Both the position numbers and the translations under genes were made by a program. Under the pieces are notes generated by a model. It saw only the letters and a list, made by a program, of their open reading frames with translations, was not told where the DNA came from and did no database searches. A stretch of DNA of 64,000 nucleotides from Deltaproteobacteria bacterium (GTDB taxonomy: Bacteria > Desulfobacterota > Binatia > Binatales > Binataceae): assembly GCA_021831785.1 (NCBI GenBank), contig JAKBMB010000032.1:1-64000 (forward strand), in the 5' to 3' direction. How positions within the stretch are numbered: position 1 is the first letter of the stretch; every line of letters starts with the position of its first letter. Positions 16,293 to 26,500 of the stretch are shown here, one piece after another.

Positions 16293-17768
16293 CTAGAGCG
16301 CCAACCATATCACGCCCAACAGACACAGAGCGACGAGGTAGCTCGCTCTGTCCGTGAGCGCGAAGACCAGCGGGTCTTCCCTGACCTCGCCGCGCTGCGC
16401 TAAAAGCCAAAGCCGGCTTATCCAGTACAGCAAAAGCGGACAGACCAGCCATAGCCATTGCGGATGGCCGTAGAGGCGTCTCACTTCGGCGCTATCAACG
16501 TAAAACGCCATCACCAGCACCGCGAGATAGCCGCTTGCCGCCCCGACGCTCTGCAAAAAGCTCGCATCTACGCCGAGGTAGCCGCGCCCGAAGGTCTCAC
16601 CGCGCTCGCCGTGGTTCGATACGCGCAGCTCGGAAAAGCGCTTGGCAAAAGCGAGGCTTAAGAAGAAAAACATCGAGAACGCCGCGAGCCATCGCGAGAT
16701 CGGCACACCAACCGCCGCGCCGCCGGCCAGAATGCGCAGCGTGTAAAGTCCGGCGAGCAGAAAAACGTCGACCAGAACCAAGCGCTTGAAGTATGCCGAA
16801 TACGCCGCTGCCGCCGCCAGGTAAAGGACGAGCAGCGCGGTAAAGCGCGCAGGCAGAAAGACCGCAGCGACGCCGACGCCGGCCAAGGCAAGAACCAACG
16901 CGAGTAGACCCACCACCCGAATCGAAATCTGCGCCGCCGCCAGCGGCCGATTGCGCTTGATGGGATGAACCCGGTCGCTGTCGAGGTCCAAAAGATCGTT
17001 CACCGCGTACCCTGCGCTCGCGCACAAGCAGAAACTCGCGAACGCGGCGCAAGCCTTGAGCCAGAGGCCGAACTGATTGACGTCATGCGCCAAAACGAGG
17101 GGCGCGAAGACCAGCAGGTTCTTGACCCATTGATAGACCCGCGCCGTCGCCAGCACCCGGCCGAGTCGCCGTTGGCCGGCCGGCTGAAAAATTTGCGTCA
17201 CCGTCGCGACGCGCCGAACCCGGCTTACCAACCCGGGCGCCGGCGCGACGACGAGCGCTTCGCCTGCTTGGCGCCATACGTGCAGATCGGCGAAGCTGTT
17301 GCCGATATAGTCGAAGCCCTGGGGCGCGAAGCGCTCGCAAATTTGCTTCGCCTTTTCGCGCCCGCTCAGGTTGAGCCTGCCGTCGCTGGCTAAGACCTCG
17401 CTGAAGAGCCCGACGTGGGCGGCAACCTCGCGCGCGATAAGCTCGTCGGCCCCGGTAGTCAGCACCAACCGCCGGCCGCGCGCATGCTCGCGCCGCAGCA
17501 ATGCCAGGACTTCGGCGTGGTAGGGCAGGCGCGACGCGTCGATGCGTGACAGTTGCGCAAGCCGGCGCTTAAAGCAGGCCCGGCCGCGCAGCAGCCACAG
17601 TGGAAGTAGCAGCGCGCTCAGCGGCGCGCGCTTGACCAGCGACAGAAATAACTCCCACGCGCTGTCGGTCGCGAGCAGCGTGCCGTCCATATCAACGCAC
17701 AGCACGGAGTTCGCTCGCGTCCTCGACTCCTTAGGCGAAGTGCTTGCGTCCGTCACCGCTTTTGCCAA
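16293..17768 (-). CDS. HAD phosphatase fused to UbiA-family prenyltransferase
   Basis: The 491-residue protein joins a HAD domain (VLCVDMDGTLL at 22-32, LTTGAD near 103, YIGNSFADL near 154) to a membrane UbiA domain from about residue 205. Its substrate motif NDLLDLDSDRVHP (about 257-269) follows the NDxxDxxxD rule, with about eight hydrophobic helices. Family knowledge: fused and unfused relatives transfer prenyl or decaprenyl-phosphate groups, for example phosphoribose in DPPR synthesis. The specific substrate is unknown. It is the first chromosomal gene beyond the tRNA. Confidence 0.8.
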   Translation of the reverse strand: MAKAVTDASTSPKESRTRANSVLCVDMDGTLLATDSAWELFLSLVKRAPLSALLLPLWLLRGRACFKRRLAQLSRIDASRLPYHAEVLALLRREHARGRRLVLTTGADELIAREVAAHVGLFSEVLASDGRLNLSGREKAKQICERFAPQGFDYIGNSFADLHVWRQAGEALVVAPAPGLVSRVRRVATVTQIFQPAGQRRLGRVLATARVYQWVKNLLVFAPLVLAHDVNQFGLWLKACAAFASFCLCASAGYAVNDLLDLDSDRVHPIKRNRPLAAAQISIRVVGLLALVLALAGVGVAAVFLPARFTALLVLYLAAAAAYSAYFKRLVLVDVFLLAGLYTLRILAGGAAVGVPISRWLAAFSMFFFLSLAFAKRFSELRVSNHGERGETFGRGYLGVDASFLQSVGAASGYLAVLVMAFYVDSAEVRRLYGHPQWLWLVCPLLLYWISRLWLLAQRGEVREDPLVFALTDRASYLVALCLLGVIWLAL

Positions 17769-17995
17769 CGCTGAAAGTTCCGCCGCGCTTCGGCGGGCGC
17801 CCTAGGCAAGGCACGCCGCTCACTCTGGCGCAAAGCCGCCTGACTCGCCGCGCAATAATCTACCGCGCGAGCCTATGATGACATGCCTCCACGGGCTCGA
17901 CGCAAGCCCGAACAGGCCCGCCGATCCGGATGCCGCAGCGGCGCGCACAGGCGATCCGGCTTCGCTCGAAACCAGAGTTTGTGAATTTTTGCGCA

Positions 17996-18023
17996 GTGGG
18001 GCGGGCCGCCGTGCCCGCCCCAC
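17996..18023. terminator. Strong hairpin downstream of the caspase-like gene
   Basis: GTGGGGCGGGC-cgccgt-GCCCGCCCCAC has an 11-base perfect stem with no U-tract. It lies 67 bases past the stop of the minus-strand caspase-like gene, in a 321-base gap (17769-18089) that holds no gene I can see. It could equally be a dispersed GC palindrome. Confidence 0.4.
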
Positions 18024-18089
18024 TAGAGACATATCGGGGGCAGCCTACGGCGGCATGCGGCAGCTTGACAAGAATTGACGGCTCTGAGG

Positions 18090-18883
18090 CTAAGAATAAT
18101 AGCGCGCCGGGCTTTCCTTGCCGCGTTGCGGAGCGTATTGAACACTGACTTTCCTTACCGCATATTTCACTGTATCCGGGGGATAGCTCAGGAATTTCTT
18201 CTTAGCCGAATCCCAGCGGCGGTACACGAAAGTATTTCCAATTGTAGCGTTGATTTGTTTGAGCGCGTGCTTGGCCGCATCCTTCGTCACGCCAGCCAGC
18301 TGGAACCTGTGGTAGAGCAACGCCCAGGCGGTTGCGTATTCGCCGTAAGTGCGCTCGTCTTTTGAGCCGAAAATAATTCCGGGACTTGCCCCGACACGCT
18401 CTGGAAAGCATGGCCAATCCCGCTGGCGGCGCCACAGCACGACGACATAACGAGGGCTCTAGGGACACAGTTGGCTTCTGAGAAAAGCTTCGCGAACTGG
18501 GCCCACTCGAGCTGAGAGTTATCGGCAAATGCAATGCCGTTCTCGTCACCGTGACATGACAAATGAACGACATCGAACGCGCTTCTTTTCGCATCACGAG
18601 GGGCCGCATCACGGAGGGCTCTTTTGAAATGTTCCAGATCAAGCACCATCCGAAGTACATTTCGAATTCCCAAGATATCGAGGAAGCCTTGCGCAGCGAT
18701 GCTATCGAGCTGCCCATCATAGAAGTCCTTCGGACCATTCGACTCGATGATCAACACCCGAAAGCCGCTCTTGCTCCCCTCAAATTGATCCTCCCCTGTT
18801 CGAGTAAGCCGAGGCATTTTAGCGAGGATTTCCCGCATACGGGCAACACCCACCCTTCGGGCCGCTTCCGACATTAGCCACAA
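18090..18883 (-). pseudogene. Caspase/CHAT-like peptidase gene with a frameshift
   Basis: The first frame (from 18883) encodes VVHLSCHGDENGIAF and ALVMSSCCGAASGIGHAFQS, giving the His and Cys of a caspase-fold (CHAT/C14-type) dyad. Near 18380 the homology moves to another frame, GIIFGSKDERTYGEYATAWALLYHRF, which runs to the stop at 18090. One missing base explains it. The joined product would be about 265 residues with a small C-terminal part I do not recognise. The gene looks AT-richer than its neighbours, consistent with transfer. Sequencing error cannot be excluded; the shift site is not an obvious slippery sequence. Confidence 0.65.
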
Positions 18884-18976
18884 ACGCCGTCAGCAAGGCC
18901 CCGCCGCCGGCGCGCAGCCGACTTCGCGTGCCTTGCGTTCTGCGCTAAAGACCGGACGAACGAGGCTCTTCGCGCG

Positions 18977-20395
18977 TTAGAGCGCGGGCCAGCGGTCGTT
19001 CCAGGGCCGCGCCCGCTCGTAAGCGTACGACGCCTGGAGCACGAGGTCCTCGCGATGGCGCTCGGCCACAATTTGCAGCCCGCAAGGCATACCGCTGTCG
19101 GTAAAACCGGCGCGCACGGAGGCGGCGGGATGGCCGCTAAAATTGAAAGGATACGTAAACACGATGCCGGAGAGCGCTTGCGCCATCACCTCTTCGATCG
19201 GGCGTCCTTCGGCCTGAACCGGCGGGCCGTCGGCGGCGAAGGCCTCGGCCGGCAAAGTAGGCGTCAGCAAGAGGTCGTAGCGCGCAAAGACCTTTTGCAG
19301 CCACCCATTGAAGTCGTTGCGTTTGCGCTCCGCGGCAACCACGTCCTCCCAGCCAAGCCGGTCTCCCATCTCCAGCGCGGCGAGAAAAGTGCGGTTGAAC
19401 TGGGCGCGGTATTTCTCGATCCAATCGCGCAGCAGCACCCGCCGACGGGCGAAGAAAAGCCGCGCCCACTCCAATCCGGTTTCCGGCACCGATTCGCTCA
19501 GGACATCGACTTTGTGGCCAAGCTGGCTGAAAACTTTGACCGCGCGCTCCACTTCGCGCCGCACGTCGGGCTGCAACTTGGCGCGGCCGAAGTCGGGATG
19601 GAAGGCGACGCGCAGCTCTTTGGGCGAACGTTCGAGCACTTGAAGGTAAGAGAGTCCGGGATGGGGCAGCGAGGACGGATCGGCCGGGTGATAGCCCGCG
19701 GCAACGTCTAAATAAAGCGCGGCATCCTTGACCGTGCGCGTGATCGGGCCGAGCACGCCAAGGTCGGTCCAGTCGTGAACCCCGAGCCAGGGGTCGACGG
19801 GGATTCGGCCCTGGGACGGCTTAAGCCCGAAGGTGCCGGTGTAACAGGCCGGAATTCGGATCGACCCGCCGCCGTCGGAGGCGGTCGTCAACGGTACCAT
19901 CCCGGACGCAATCGCGGCCGAGCTGCCGCCGGACGACCCGCCGGGTGTGCGCTCCAGATTCCAAGGGTTGCGCGTAGTTCCGAAGAGCAGGTTCTTGGTG
20001 AAGCCTACGTGGCCGAACTCCGGCGTGTTGGTCTTGCCGACCACGATAGCGCCGGCGGCTTTAAGCCGCGCCACTTGAGTCGAGTCGGCGCTCGCGATGT
20101 TATCCTTAAACGGGACGGAACCGTACGTCGTCGCCATCCCGGCCGCGTTCTCGAGGTCCTTCACGCCAAGCGGAAGTCCGGCCAGGGGCCCCGGCGTTTC
20201 GCCGCCCGCTAAGCGCCGGTCGAGCGCCTTTGCTTCTTCCATAGCTTGTTCGCCGCGCAGCGCGCAAAAGGCGTTTACCTTTGGGTTGAGCTGCTCGATT
20301 CGCGCCAGCGTTGCCGTCATCAGCTCGCTCGGCTTGATCTCGCGCCGCCTGATCATAGCGCTCAGTTCGAGCGCCGATTTCCAATGAAGCTCCAT
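18977..20395 (-). CDS. Amidase signature family enzyme
   Basis: 472 residues. Catalytic set: Lys79 in LGVKD, the cis-Ser in PGGSSGGSS (about 154-155) and Ser178 in DGGGSIRIP, the Ser-cisSer-Lys triad of amidases. Hydrolyses a carboxamide or ester bond; the substrate is not predictable. Similar to GatA in sequence, but gatB/gatC are not adjacent, so it is more likely a catabolic amidase. No signal peptide seen. Confidence 0.88.
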   Translation of the reverse strand: MELHWKSALELSAMIRRREIKPSELMTATLARIEQLNPKVNAFCALRGEQAMEEAKALDRRLAGGETPGPLAGLPLGVKDLENAAGMATTYGSVPFKDNIASADSTQVARLKAAGAIVVGKTNTPEFGHVGFTKNLLFGTTRNPWNLERTPGGSSGGSSAAIASGMVPLTTASDGGGSIRIPACYTGTFGLKPSQGRIPVDPWLGVHDWTDLGVLGPITRTVKDAALYLDVAAGYHPADPSSLPHPGLSYLQVLERSPKELRVAFHPDFGRAKLQPDVRREVERAVKVFSQLGHKVDVLSESVPETGLEWARLFFARRRVLLRDWIEKYRAQFNRTFLAALEMGDRLGWEDVVAAERKRNDFNGWLQKVFARYDLLLTPTLPAEAFAADGPPVQAEGRPIEEVMAQALSGIVFTYPFNFSGHPAASVRAGFTDSGMPCGLQIVAERHREDLVLQASYAYERARPWNDRWPAL

Positions 20396-20640
20396 CGTTA
20401 AACAGTCTCCCAGGCGCGCTTTGCGCGGGTCCCTTGCCTACTATCGCGTTAGCTGCTCGCCTCCGCTTCGACCAAAGGCCGGACGGACGGGGCGTGGGCG
20501 CTAGTTATCGGGATTATCGCATCCGCCCATCGCTCGCGCAAAGCGCGCAGGAGCATAGAGCGCGCGGGACAAATTCGCCTCTTACTACGGCACCGGGTTC
20601 CCGCGGCTCGACGGCGGCCTTCGCGGATGAGGCAGGGTGC

Positions 20641-23052
20641 TCACGGCGCGAGCGGTGTGCCGCGATTGCCGAAGGGGAGCGGCACCTTGAGCGCAAGGTA
20701 CACGGCGAGGCGCGGCAGGTACGCCGGAGCAAAAACTCCGAGCCCGGTGCCGTTTTGCAGAAGATTGGTGCGGTCGAAGACGTTGATGACCATAAGACGC
20801 GCCACGGACTGACCCACTTCGGGCAGCATCAGGCTGTGCGCCACGGCGGCGTCAACCTGCCAGGTAGGAGGAAATTCTTGAGTATTGGCGAAGCCGCCCC
20901 AGAGGCCGCTGCCGTAAAAGCTATCGGCGGTGAAAAGCCAGCTTCCCCACCGATAGCCCACCTGCCCCGAAGAGGTGTAGACCTGCGCCTGGCTGCGGGG
21001 GATGTAATGGCCGGCGACATAGGCGAGCTGATCGGGCGGGAAGTTGTACTGCTGGGTGATGAGGTTGTTGGCTTGCGCGATAAGGTAGGTGAAGCTGGCG
21101 TTGAGAAAAACGCCGTGGAAGCGGTAACTGACGCTGCTGTCCGCGCCCCAGGTGCGGCCGGATTGGTAATTGTACGGCGAGATTATCGGCACCGCGCCGA
21201 ACTGTCCGGCGCCCAGCGCGTCGCTGGCGAGGATAAAGTAGGCGTCTTCCGAAAGGGTCAGATTTTTCAGCGGCTGGTTGACCACCCCCGCGTCGAAGTA
21301 ATTGTCGCGTTCGGCGTAGATATTGAAGTTGGTCGGCACGGTGATCGCCTGCGTGGTGCCCGCGAACGCCTCGGCGCTGCGCGTCGTGATCGCCTCGAAC
21401 TCCGGAGTGGCGAAGTAGCGGGCGTAGCCGGCGTGAAACACGGTGCCGTCTTGCGGAGTATAGGCGAGGTTGACCCGCGGGCTTACCTGGCTTTCGTTCA
21501 CGAACGACTCCATCGCATCCCATCGCAAACCGTAGCTCAGCGTAAATTTTTTGTTGATTTGCCAGAGGTCCTGAACGTAGACGCCGAAAAGCCAGTTAAT
21601 CTTGTTAAGGTTGTCTACCACGTTGATTGGGATCGTGCTGGTCTGCTGCCCTTCGGAGTTGGCCGGAAACACCAGTGAGCTGTTGTCAAGCTCGATCCCA
21701 TACTCGCCGATATAAAAGCCGGTCTTGACGGCATGCGCTTCGTTGACCTGATAGGTTGCGTCGCCCTGCAGCGTGTTGGCGAAGTCGCTATGAAACTCGT
21801 TGGAGGCAACGCCCTGGTAGAGCAGATCGCCGGCGTTATCGGGGCTGTAGGCGAGCGTCACGTAATGGGTCGCGTAAGCCAGGTTATAGCTGAGCTTGGG
21901 CGACAGAGCGCCCTGCACGGAGAACGCCGCGAAATATTCTTGCTGGAAAAGCGTGTTGTTGAGTCCGATCGAGGGATGGTCGGCCGGGTTCACGCCCTGC
22001 AGCTCGTAGGCGGGCGTTTGTCCGGGCCAGTTGGGGAACTCGGCGCTGCTGACCCAAGTGCCGGCGATCAGGCTTAGATGGACCGCCGGGCTTACCGTGT
22101 ACGAAAGATAGCCGAAGCCTTGGCCCTGGTTCTGCAGGTTGTGAATTGGATTAGGCCCTGGGGTAGCTTGGCTGAAGGCCAAATTGTCGTGCTGATAGAA
22201 GCCGGTGAGGTAATAGCTCAGATTTCCTCTACATCCTCCCAGCTCGAAGTTTGGCATGAAGGTGTCGCGCTGACCGCCGTACATCTCGGCGTTGCCGCCT
22301 TCCTCCGCGCATCCGTCCTTGGTCTTGATGTCAATGACGCCTGAGGTGCGAAAGCCGTACTCGGGCGCGAGAATCCCGGTCTGGAGGCTCACGCTGTCAA
22401 AAAAACGCGGCGTGAGAAACTGGCCGAACCCCGAGTTGGTATCAAACGGCAGCACGACCCCGTTTATCACGTACTGAAAATTCGCTTGCGCGCCGCGGAT
22501 ATGGAGCCGGCCGTCCACGCTCTGGCTCACGCCGGGCATCTGGGTGAGCAGCGACTCAAGCGTGGTGTCCTGGCCCTGGGGAAGATTGTCGATATCCTGC
22601 TTGGTGAAGGTGTAGGCGCTGTTGCCGGTCGGCGACAAGCGGTTGGGCGCGGAGCTAAGCCTGTTTGCGCTGACGCCCACGCTCAGCGCCTGTTCAGACT
22701 CCATCGATAACGTCAGAGGTTTGAGGCGCGCTCCGCGCGTGACCGTGAAGATTACCGTCGCGGGCTTAAAGCCGCTCTTTTCGGCAATGATGGCGTAGGC
22801 GCCGGGAGCTACGTCAGTAAAGGAAAAAGCGCCGTCGGCTGCGCTCCGAGCGCGTCGAACGGGAAGCCGCGAGTCGCGCCCTTTGAGCGTCAATTTCGCA
22901 TTGCCGAGCGGCCGTCGCAAGGCGTCGTTGACCACACCCTGTATCGCCGCGCCGCGCGCGCTTGCGCTGCGCTCCTGCGCCGTGGCGACACTCGGCAGGC
23001 CGAGCGCCAGCACTATAAGGAGCAAGAGACGGTTCCATTGCGCCCCCATCAT
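20641..23052 (-). CDS. TonB-dependent outer-membrane receptor with carboxypeptidase-regulatory-like N-terminus
   Basis: 803 residues: signal peptide (about 1-26, ending SVATAQ), a carboxypeptidase-regulatory-like beta-sandwich (GVVNDALRRPLGNAKLTLKG...), a plug domain (LESLLTQMPGV...LHIRGAQANFQYVINGV) and a beta-barrel to the C-terminus. It imports a large ligand energised by TonB. It is divergent from the giant G8/CEMIP-like secreted protein across a 490-base gap, so the two may share control or substrate; that link is inference. Confidence 0.88.
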   Translation of the reverse strand: MMGAQWNRLLLLIVLALGLPSVATAQERSASARGAAIQGVVNDALRRPLGNAKLTLKGRDSRLPVRRARSAADGAFSFTDVAPGAYAIIAEKSGFKPATVIFTVTRGARLKPLTLSMESEQALSVGVSANRLSSAPNRLSPTGNSAYTFTKQDIDNLPQGQDTTLESLLTQMPGVSQSVDGRLHIRGAQANFQYVINGVVLPFDTNSGFGQFLTPRFFDSVSLQTGILAPEYGFRTSGVIDIKTKDGCAEEGGNAEMYGGQRDTFMPNFELGGCRGNLSYYLTGFYQHDNLAFSQATPGPNPIHNLQNQGQGFGYLSYTVSPAVHLSLIAGTWVSSAEFPNWPGQTPAYELQGVNPADHPSIGLNNTLFQQEYFAAFSVQGALSPKLSYNLAYATHYVTLAYSPDNAGDLLYQGVASNEFHSDFANTLQGDATYQVNEAHAVKTGFYIGEYGIELDNSSLVFPANSEGQQTSTIPINVVDNLNKINWLFGVYVQDLWQINKKFTLSYGLRWDAMESFVNESQVSPRVNLAYTPQDGTVFHAGYARYFATPEFEAITTRSAEAFAGTTQAITVPTNFNIYAERDNYFDAGVVNQPLKNLTLSEDAYFILASDALGAGQFGAVPIISPYNYQSGRTWGADSSVSYRFHGVFLNASFTYLIAQANNLITQQYNFPPDQLAYVAGHYIPRSQAQVYTSSGQVGYRWGSWLFTADSFYGSGLWGGFANTQEFPPTWQVDAAVAHSLMLPEVGQSVARLMVINVFDRTNLLQNGTGLGVFAPAYLPRLAVYLALKVPLPFGNRGTPLAP

Positions 23053-23236
23053 CCGACTTGCGTCGCGGCGCGCCTTTGCTCAAAACAAACCTCCGCGGAC
23101 GGCTCCCCAAGCCGTATTTCCTGTGGAAGCCGGCAGCGCCCGCGAGCGCATTTTATGAGTTAACAGACCCCGGCCGGCGAGACATCGCGCGAGACCGGCG
23201 AGCATTCCCGATTTGCGCGGGAAATCTTCCCGACTT

Positions 23237-23258
23237 GCGGCAGGGACGCCCCTGCCGC
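23237..23258. other. GC-rich hairpin in the divergent intergenic region
   Basis: GCGGCAGGG-acgc-CCCTGCCGC forms a 9-base stem within the 23053-23544 gap. It may be a dispersed palindrome or a transcription-related hairpin. Apart from this and the promoter candidate, the gap holds no gene. Confidence 0.35.
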
Positions 23259-23381
23259 CAAGGCCCTACATTTTGGCAGAACCTGCGGTGTGGAACTTAA
23301 GCATAATGCGCTCGTCCATTCCGCGCCGAACTAGTTCACTGCGAGTGCCAGGCCGACTTAATGATCGAGATAGCGTGAAGC

Positions 23382-23410
23382 TTGACATAACTACCATATT
23401 TAACTATGTT
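23382..23410 (+). promoter_or_regulatory. Sigma-70-like promoter for the G8/CEMIP-like gene
   Basis: TTGACA (23382-23387), a 17-base spacer and TATGTT (23405-23410) in a locally AT-rich stretch upstream of the large plus-strand gene. A small hairpin (CGGCTTCAAGCCG) precedes its AAGGAGG ribosome site at 23531-23537. Confidence 0.5.
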
Positions 23411-23544
23411 TGCAAAGTTTTGCTTTTTATTAGGAAAGGTTGCGTGTAATTGAGGGCCGTTCATCCAGTTTGGTTGGCGCACCTCACTGTCGTCCGCAGT
23501 CCCTCTAAGTCCTCGGCTTCAAGCCGAAAAAAGGAGGAGTGAAG

Positions 23545-26500
23545 GTGCTAAGTCACACCCCGAGGCTGGGCTTAACTTCCCAATCACGCGAGATTTTCTT
23601 TCGGCTCGCTACGGCATTCGTCGTCACGGCCGCTTTACTTGTTGCCCACACTACGCGGTCGGAGGCAATTGAGTGCACGAACGGTGCGCTCAAGCCGCCG
23701 CCGGTTCCGCAGGACTTGGTTGTCCGTAGCGGCACATGCACCGTCGACGCCGGGACCTATCGTTTCAGCAACGTCAACATCTACGGCGGGGGCAAGCTTT
23801 GGTTCGAGAACAACAAGCGGGCGAAGATAGATTTCTACGCCGCCAACATCGTGGTCGAGAACAACGGCAGCCTGGTCGCCGGAGTGGACGAAGACGGCAC
23901 CACCATTCGCCCGATTGGCGCCGACGGCGGCTACGTCAAGATCCATCTGTATGGGGCGCCGCCGACGGGTCTCATCGGCACCGGCGTATTGTGTAAAACG
24001 CCGACCGGTGACCAGCAAAAAGCTCCGTGCGGCATACCCGATGGGATCTGGGACAAAAGCGGCCAGAAGATAAAGCTTGACAACGGCGTTATGGATTACT
24101 GGTACCAGTATAGGCCGCTGTCCCTGGATGGCGGCGACCCAGACGCGTTCTTCGGCTACAAAGTCCTGGCCGTTTCGTACGGAGGCACGTTGCAGCTTTT
24201 CGGCAAGAAGGGCGCCGTTTCCGCAGAGGAAGAGCTCAACCAGACCTTCAAACCCAAGGACTCCGCGCGAAGCTGGCGCAGGCTTGCCGGGACGATTCCC
24301 CCCACTGCTAGAAAGCTCAAGGTCGACCGGCCAGACCTCATCGAAAACAACTGGCAAGTGGATGACCACATCGTGGTCACCACGACCGACTACCTCGCTG
24401 GACACTCCGAGGAGTTGATCATCACGGCCATTGACAGGAATACAAAGGAGATAACGTTTACAACGGTTTGCTACAAGGAGGGTCGCTGCGGAAAGGACGG
24501 AGTCCAGTGGACTCACAACGGAGAGAAGTATCCGCTTAGCAGGCTTCCTAGCCGCTTGGGTATCATCAAGACCGCCGCGGAGACCAGAGCCGCCGTCGGC
24601 CTGCTCACCCGCAGTATCGTGATCGACTCCCGTGGCAACAGGTATCTGGACCCCTTCTACCCGCCAGATTATCCGCCCAATCCTCACTACGCCTTTGGCG
24701 GTCATGTCCTCGCCCGCCAAGGTTTCCTGAAGTTTCAAGTGTCGGGAGTCGAATTCCGTCAGTTGGGGCAAGGGGGACGTCTGGGCCACTATCCCGTTCA
24801 CTTCCACATGGCCCGCCAGACGCCGCCGGACACGTTCGTGAAAGATTCGTCGATCAACGAGTCGATGACCCGATGGATCGTCGTCCACGCAACGCAGGGT
24901 GTCACGCTTGCGCGCAACGTAGGCTATCTATCGATCGGCCACGGTTTTTATCTCGAAGACGCGGTCGAGACCAACAATAGGCTCTACTCCAACCTGGGAA
25001 TCTTCGCGCGCGCTGCGATTGCCAACCCGCAGAACCCGCGCAACATACCCGGTCTCCTCGCTGATTCCAGCAGCACCTCCAACATGAGTTCCCCTCGATA
25101 CGGCAGCGATATCAGCATGCCCACGGCCTTCTGGATCACCAACGGTTGGAACGATTTCCAGGGCAACATGGCGGCGGGGGCTGGGATGTGCGGCGTGTGC
25201 TATTGGCAATTATCGGCCGCCATCAGCGGCCCCGCGCGAGGGGAGACCTGGGAATCATATGCCGGCGAGCAGACCCGAGCGGAAGGGCGCGTAGGCACGT
25301 CGCCCTTGATGCGATTCGACGGCAACTATTGCACCTCTGCGATGACCTCGTTCCAGACCGTGGGCTATACGCAAAATTGCCCCGGGATCCCATCCGAAGT
25401 GCCGCAGGTATCGAATCCCGCCGCTCCTCCCCAAGGCACCAGTGACTGTGGCCCCGGTAAGAAGTATCCGATCTGCCCGGATGACTACTACCCGCAGATT
25501 GATACGGGCCAATTAAGCCAGGCCACGAAATGCCCCGACACCGGTAAGTGCGACCAGGTCAATGCACCACTCTGTCAGAATGCTGACGAGAGAAACTGTG
25601 TGCCTACCGTGATCAATGACTACACCACAAGCTTTAATTACTCCAAGTACGACTTCGCCGCGGTATGGCTCAGGCGTCGCTGGCACCTGGTCAGCAACAG
25701 CTTCATTTCCGACGTGCAGAATGCGGGCCTCACTTTCATCTCGGGGGGCGACTACACCCATTCTTCAGCCATCAACGGACTCTGGGAGTTGGCGCTGAAG
25801 ACCGTCTTCGTCGGCGAGACCCAACCTCGCGACAAGGCTCATGCCTACGCCTCGGTGCTGAGCCCCTTCAACGACGATACCGGGCTTCGCTGCGACGACC
25901 CCGGGGCGCAGGGCAACCACTGCACCTCGAAAGACAACGGCTTCACTCTCGGAGGATTTACGGCTTTTGGCGTCAGTCAGCACATGTTCAACATCTACGA
26001 CGGTCCGGCCAGTGAAGATTCAAACGCCTATCTCGATATTAAAAGGTACGACCTCGGTACGAACGCCAACAAATCGGTTTACAAACTTATCAACGGCATC
26101 CCGAAGGCCCTAGAGCCCACCAACGATGTCCCAGAAGGGGATTGCTACATCCAAAACGCGGCCATTGCTTGGAAGCAGCCGAACGGCTTTTACTATCCCC
26201 CGACCTTCCACTCGCGAAACCTCTTCTTCGACAACGTCGATATTCGTCACTACGTGATCGATCCGCATTGGTTTCATGGGACTTACGTAACCAATCCCAC
26301 AGAGGCTGAAAAGCGTTACTGCACCCAGAATGACGCAATATTCAACAACTTCAGCGCGATAGATCGGCAAACCGAATTGACCGACGATGACGGCTCGCTT
26401 ACCGGCTATGCAGATACCATCTCGGTCAATGAGGATTCATTCTTTGCCGCACCGATTGACGGAATCCAATGCTCATCGGATAACGCGACGCCCGAAGGCG

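Noticed and set aside
18370-18390. Programmed -1 frameshift in the caspase-like gene
   Set aside because: No slippery heptamer or downstream structure was seen at the junction; a lost base is simpler.
20434-21678. Plus-strand open frame of 414 codons
   Set aside because: Antisense to the TonB receptor; Arg/Gly/Ala-rich composition and no domain.
23635-24888. Minus-strand open frame of 417 codons
   Set aside because: Antisense to the CEMIP-like gene, which has strong family motifs and its own promoter.
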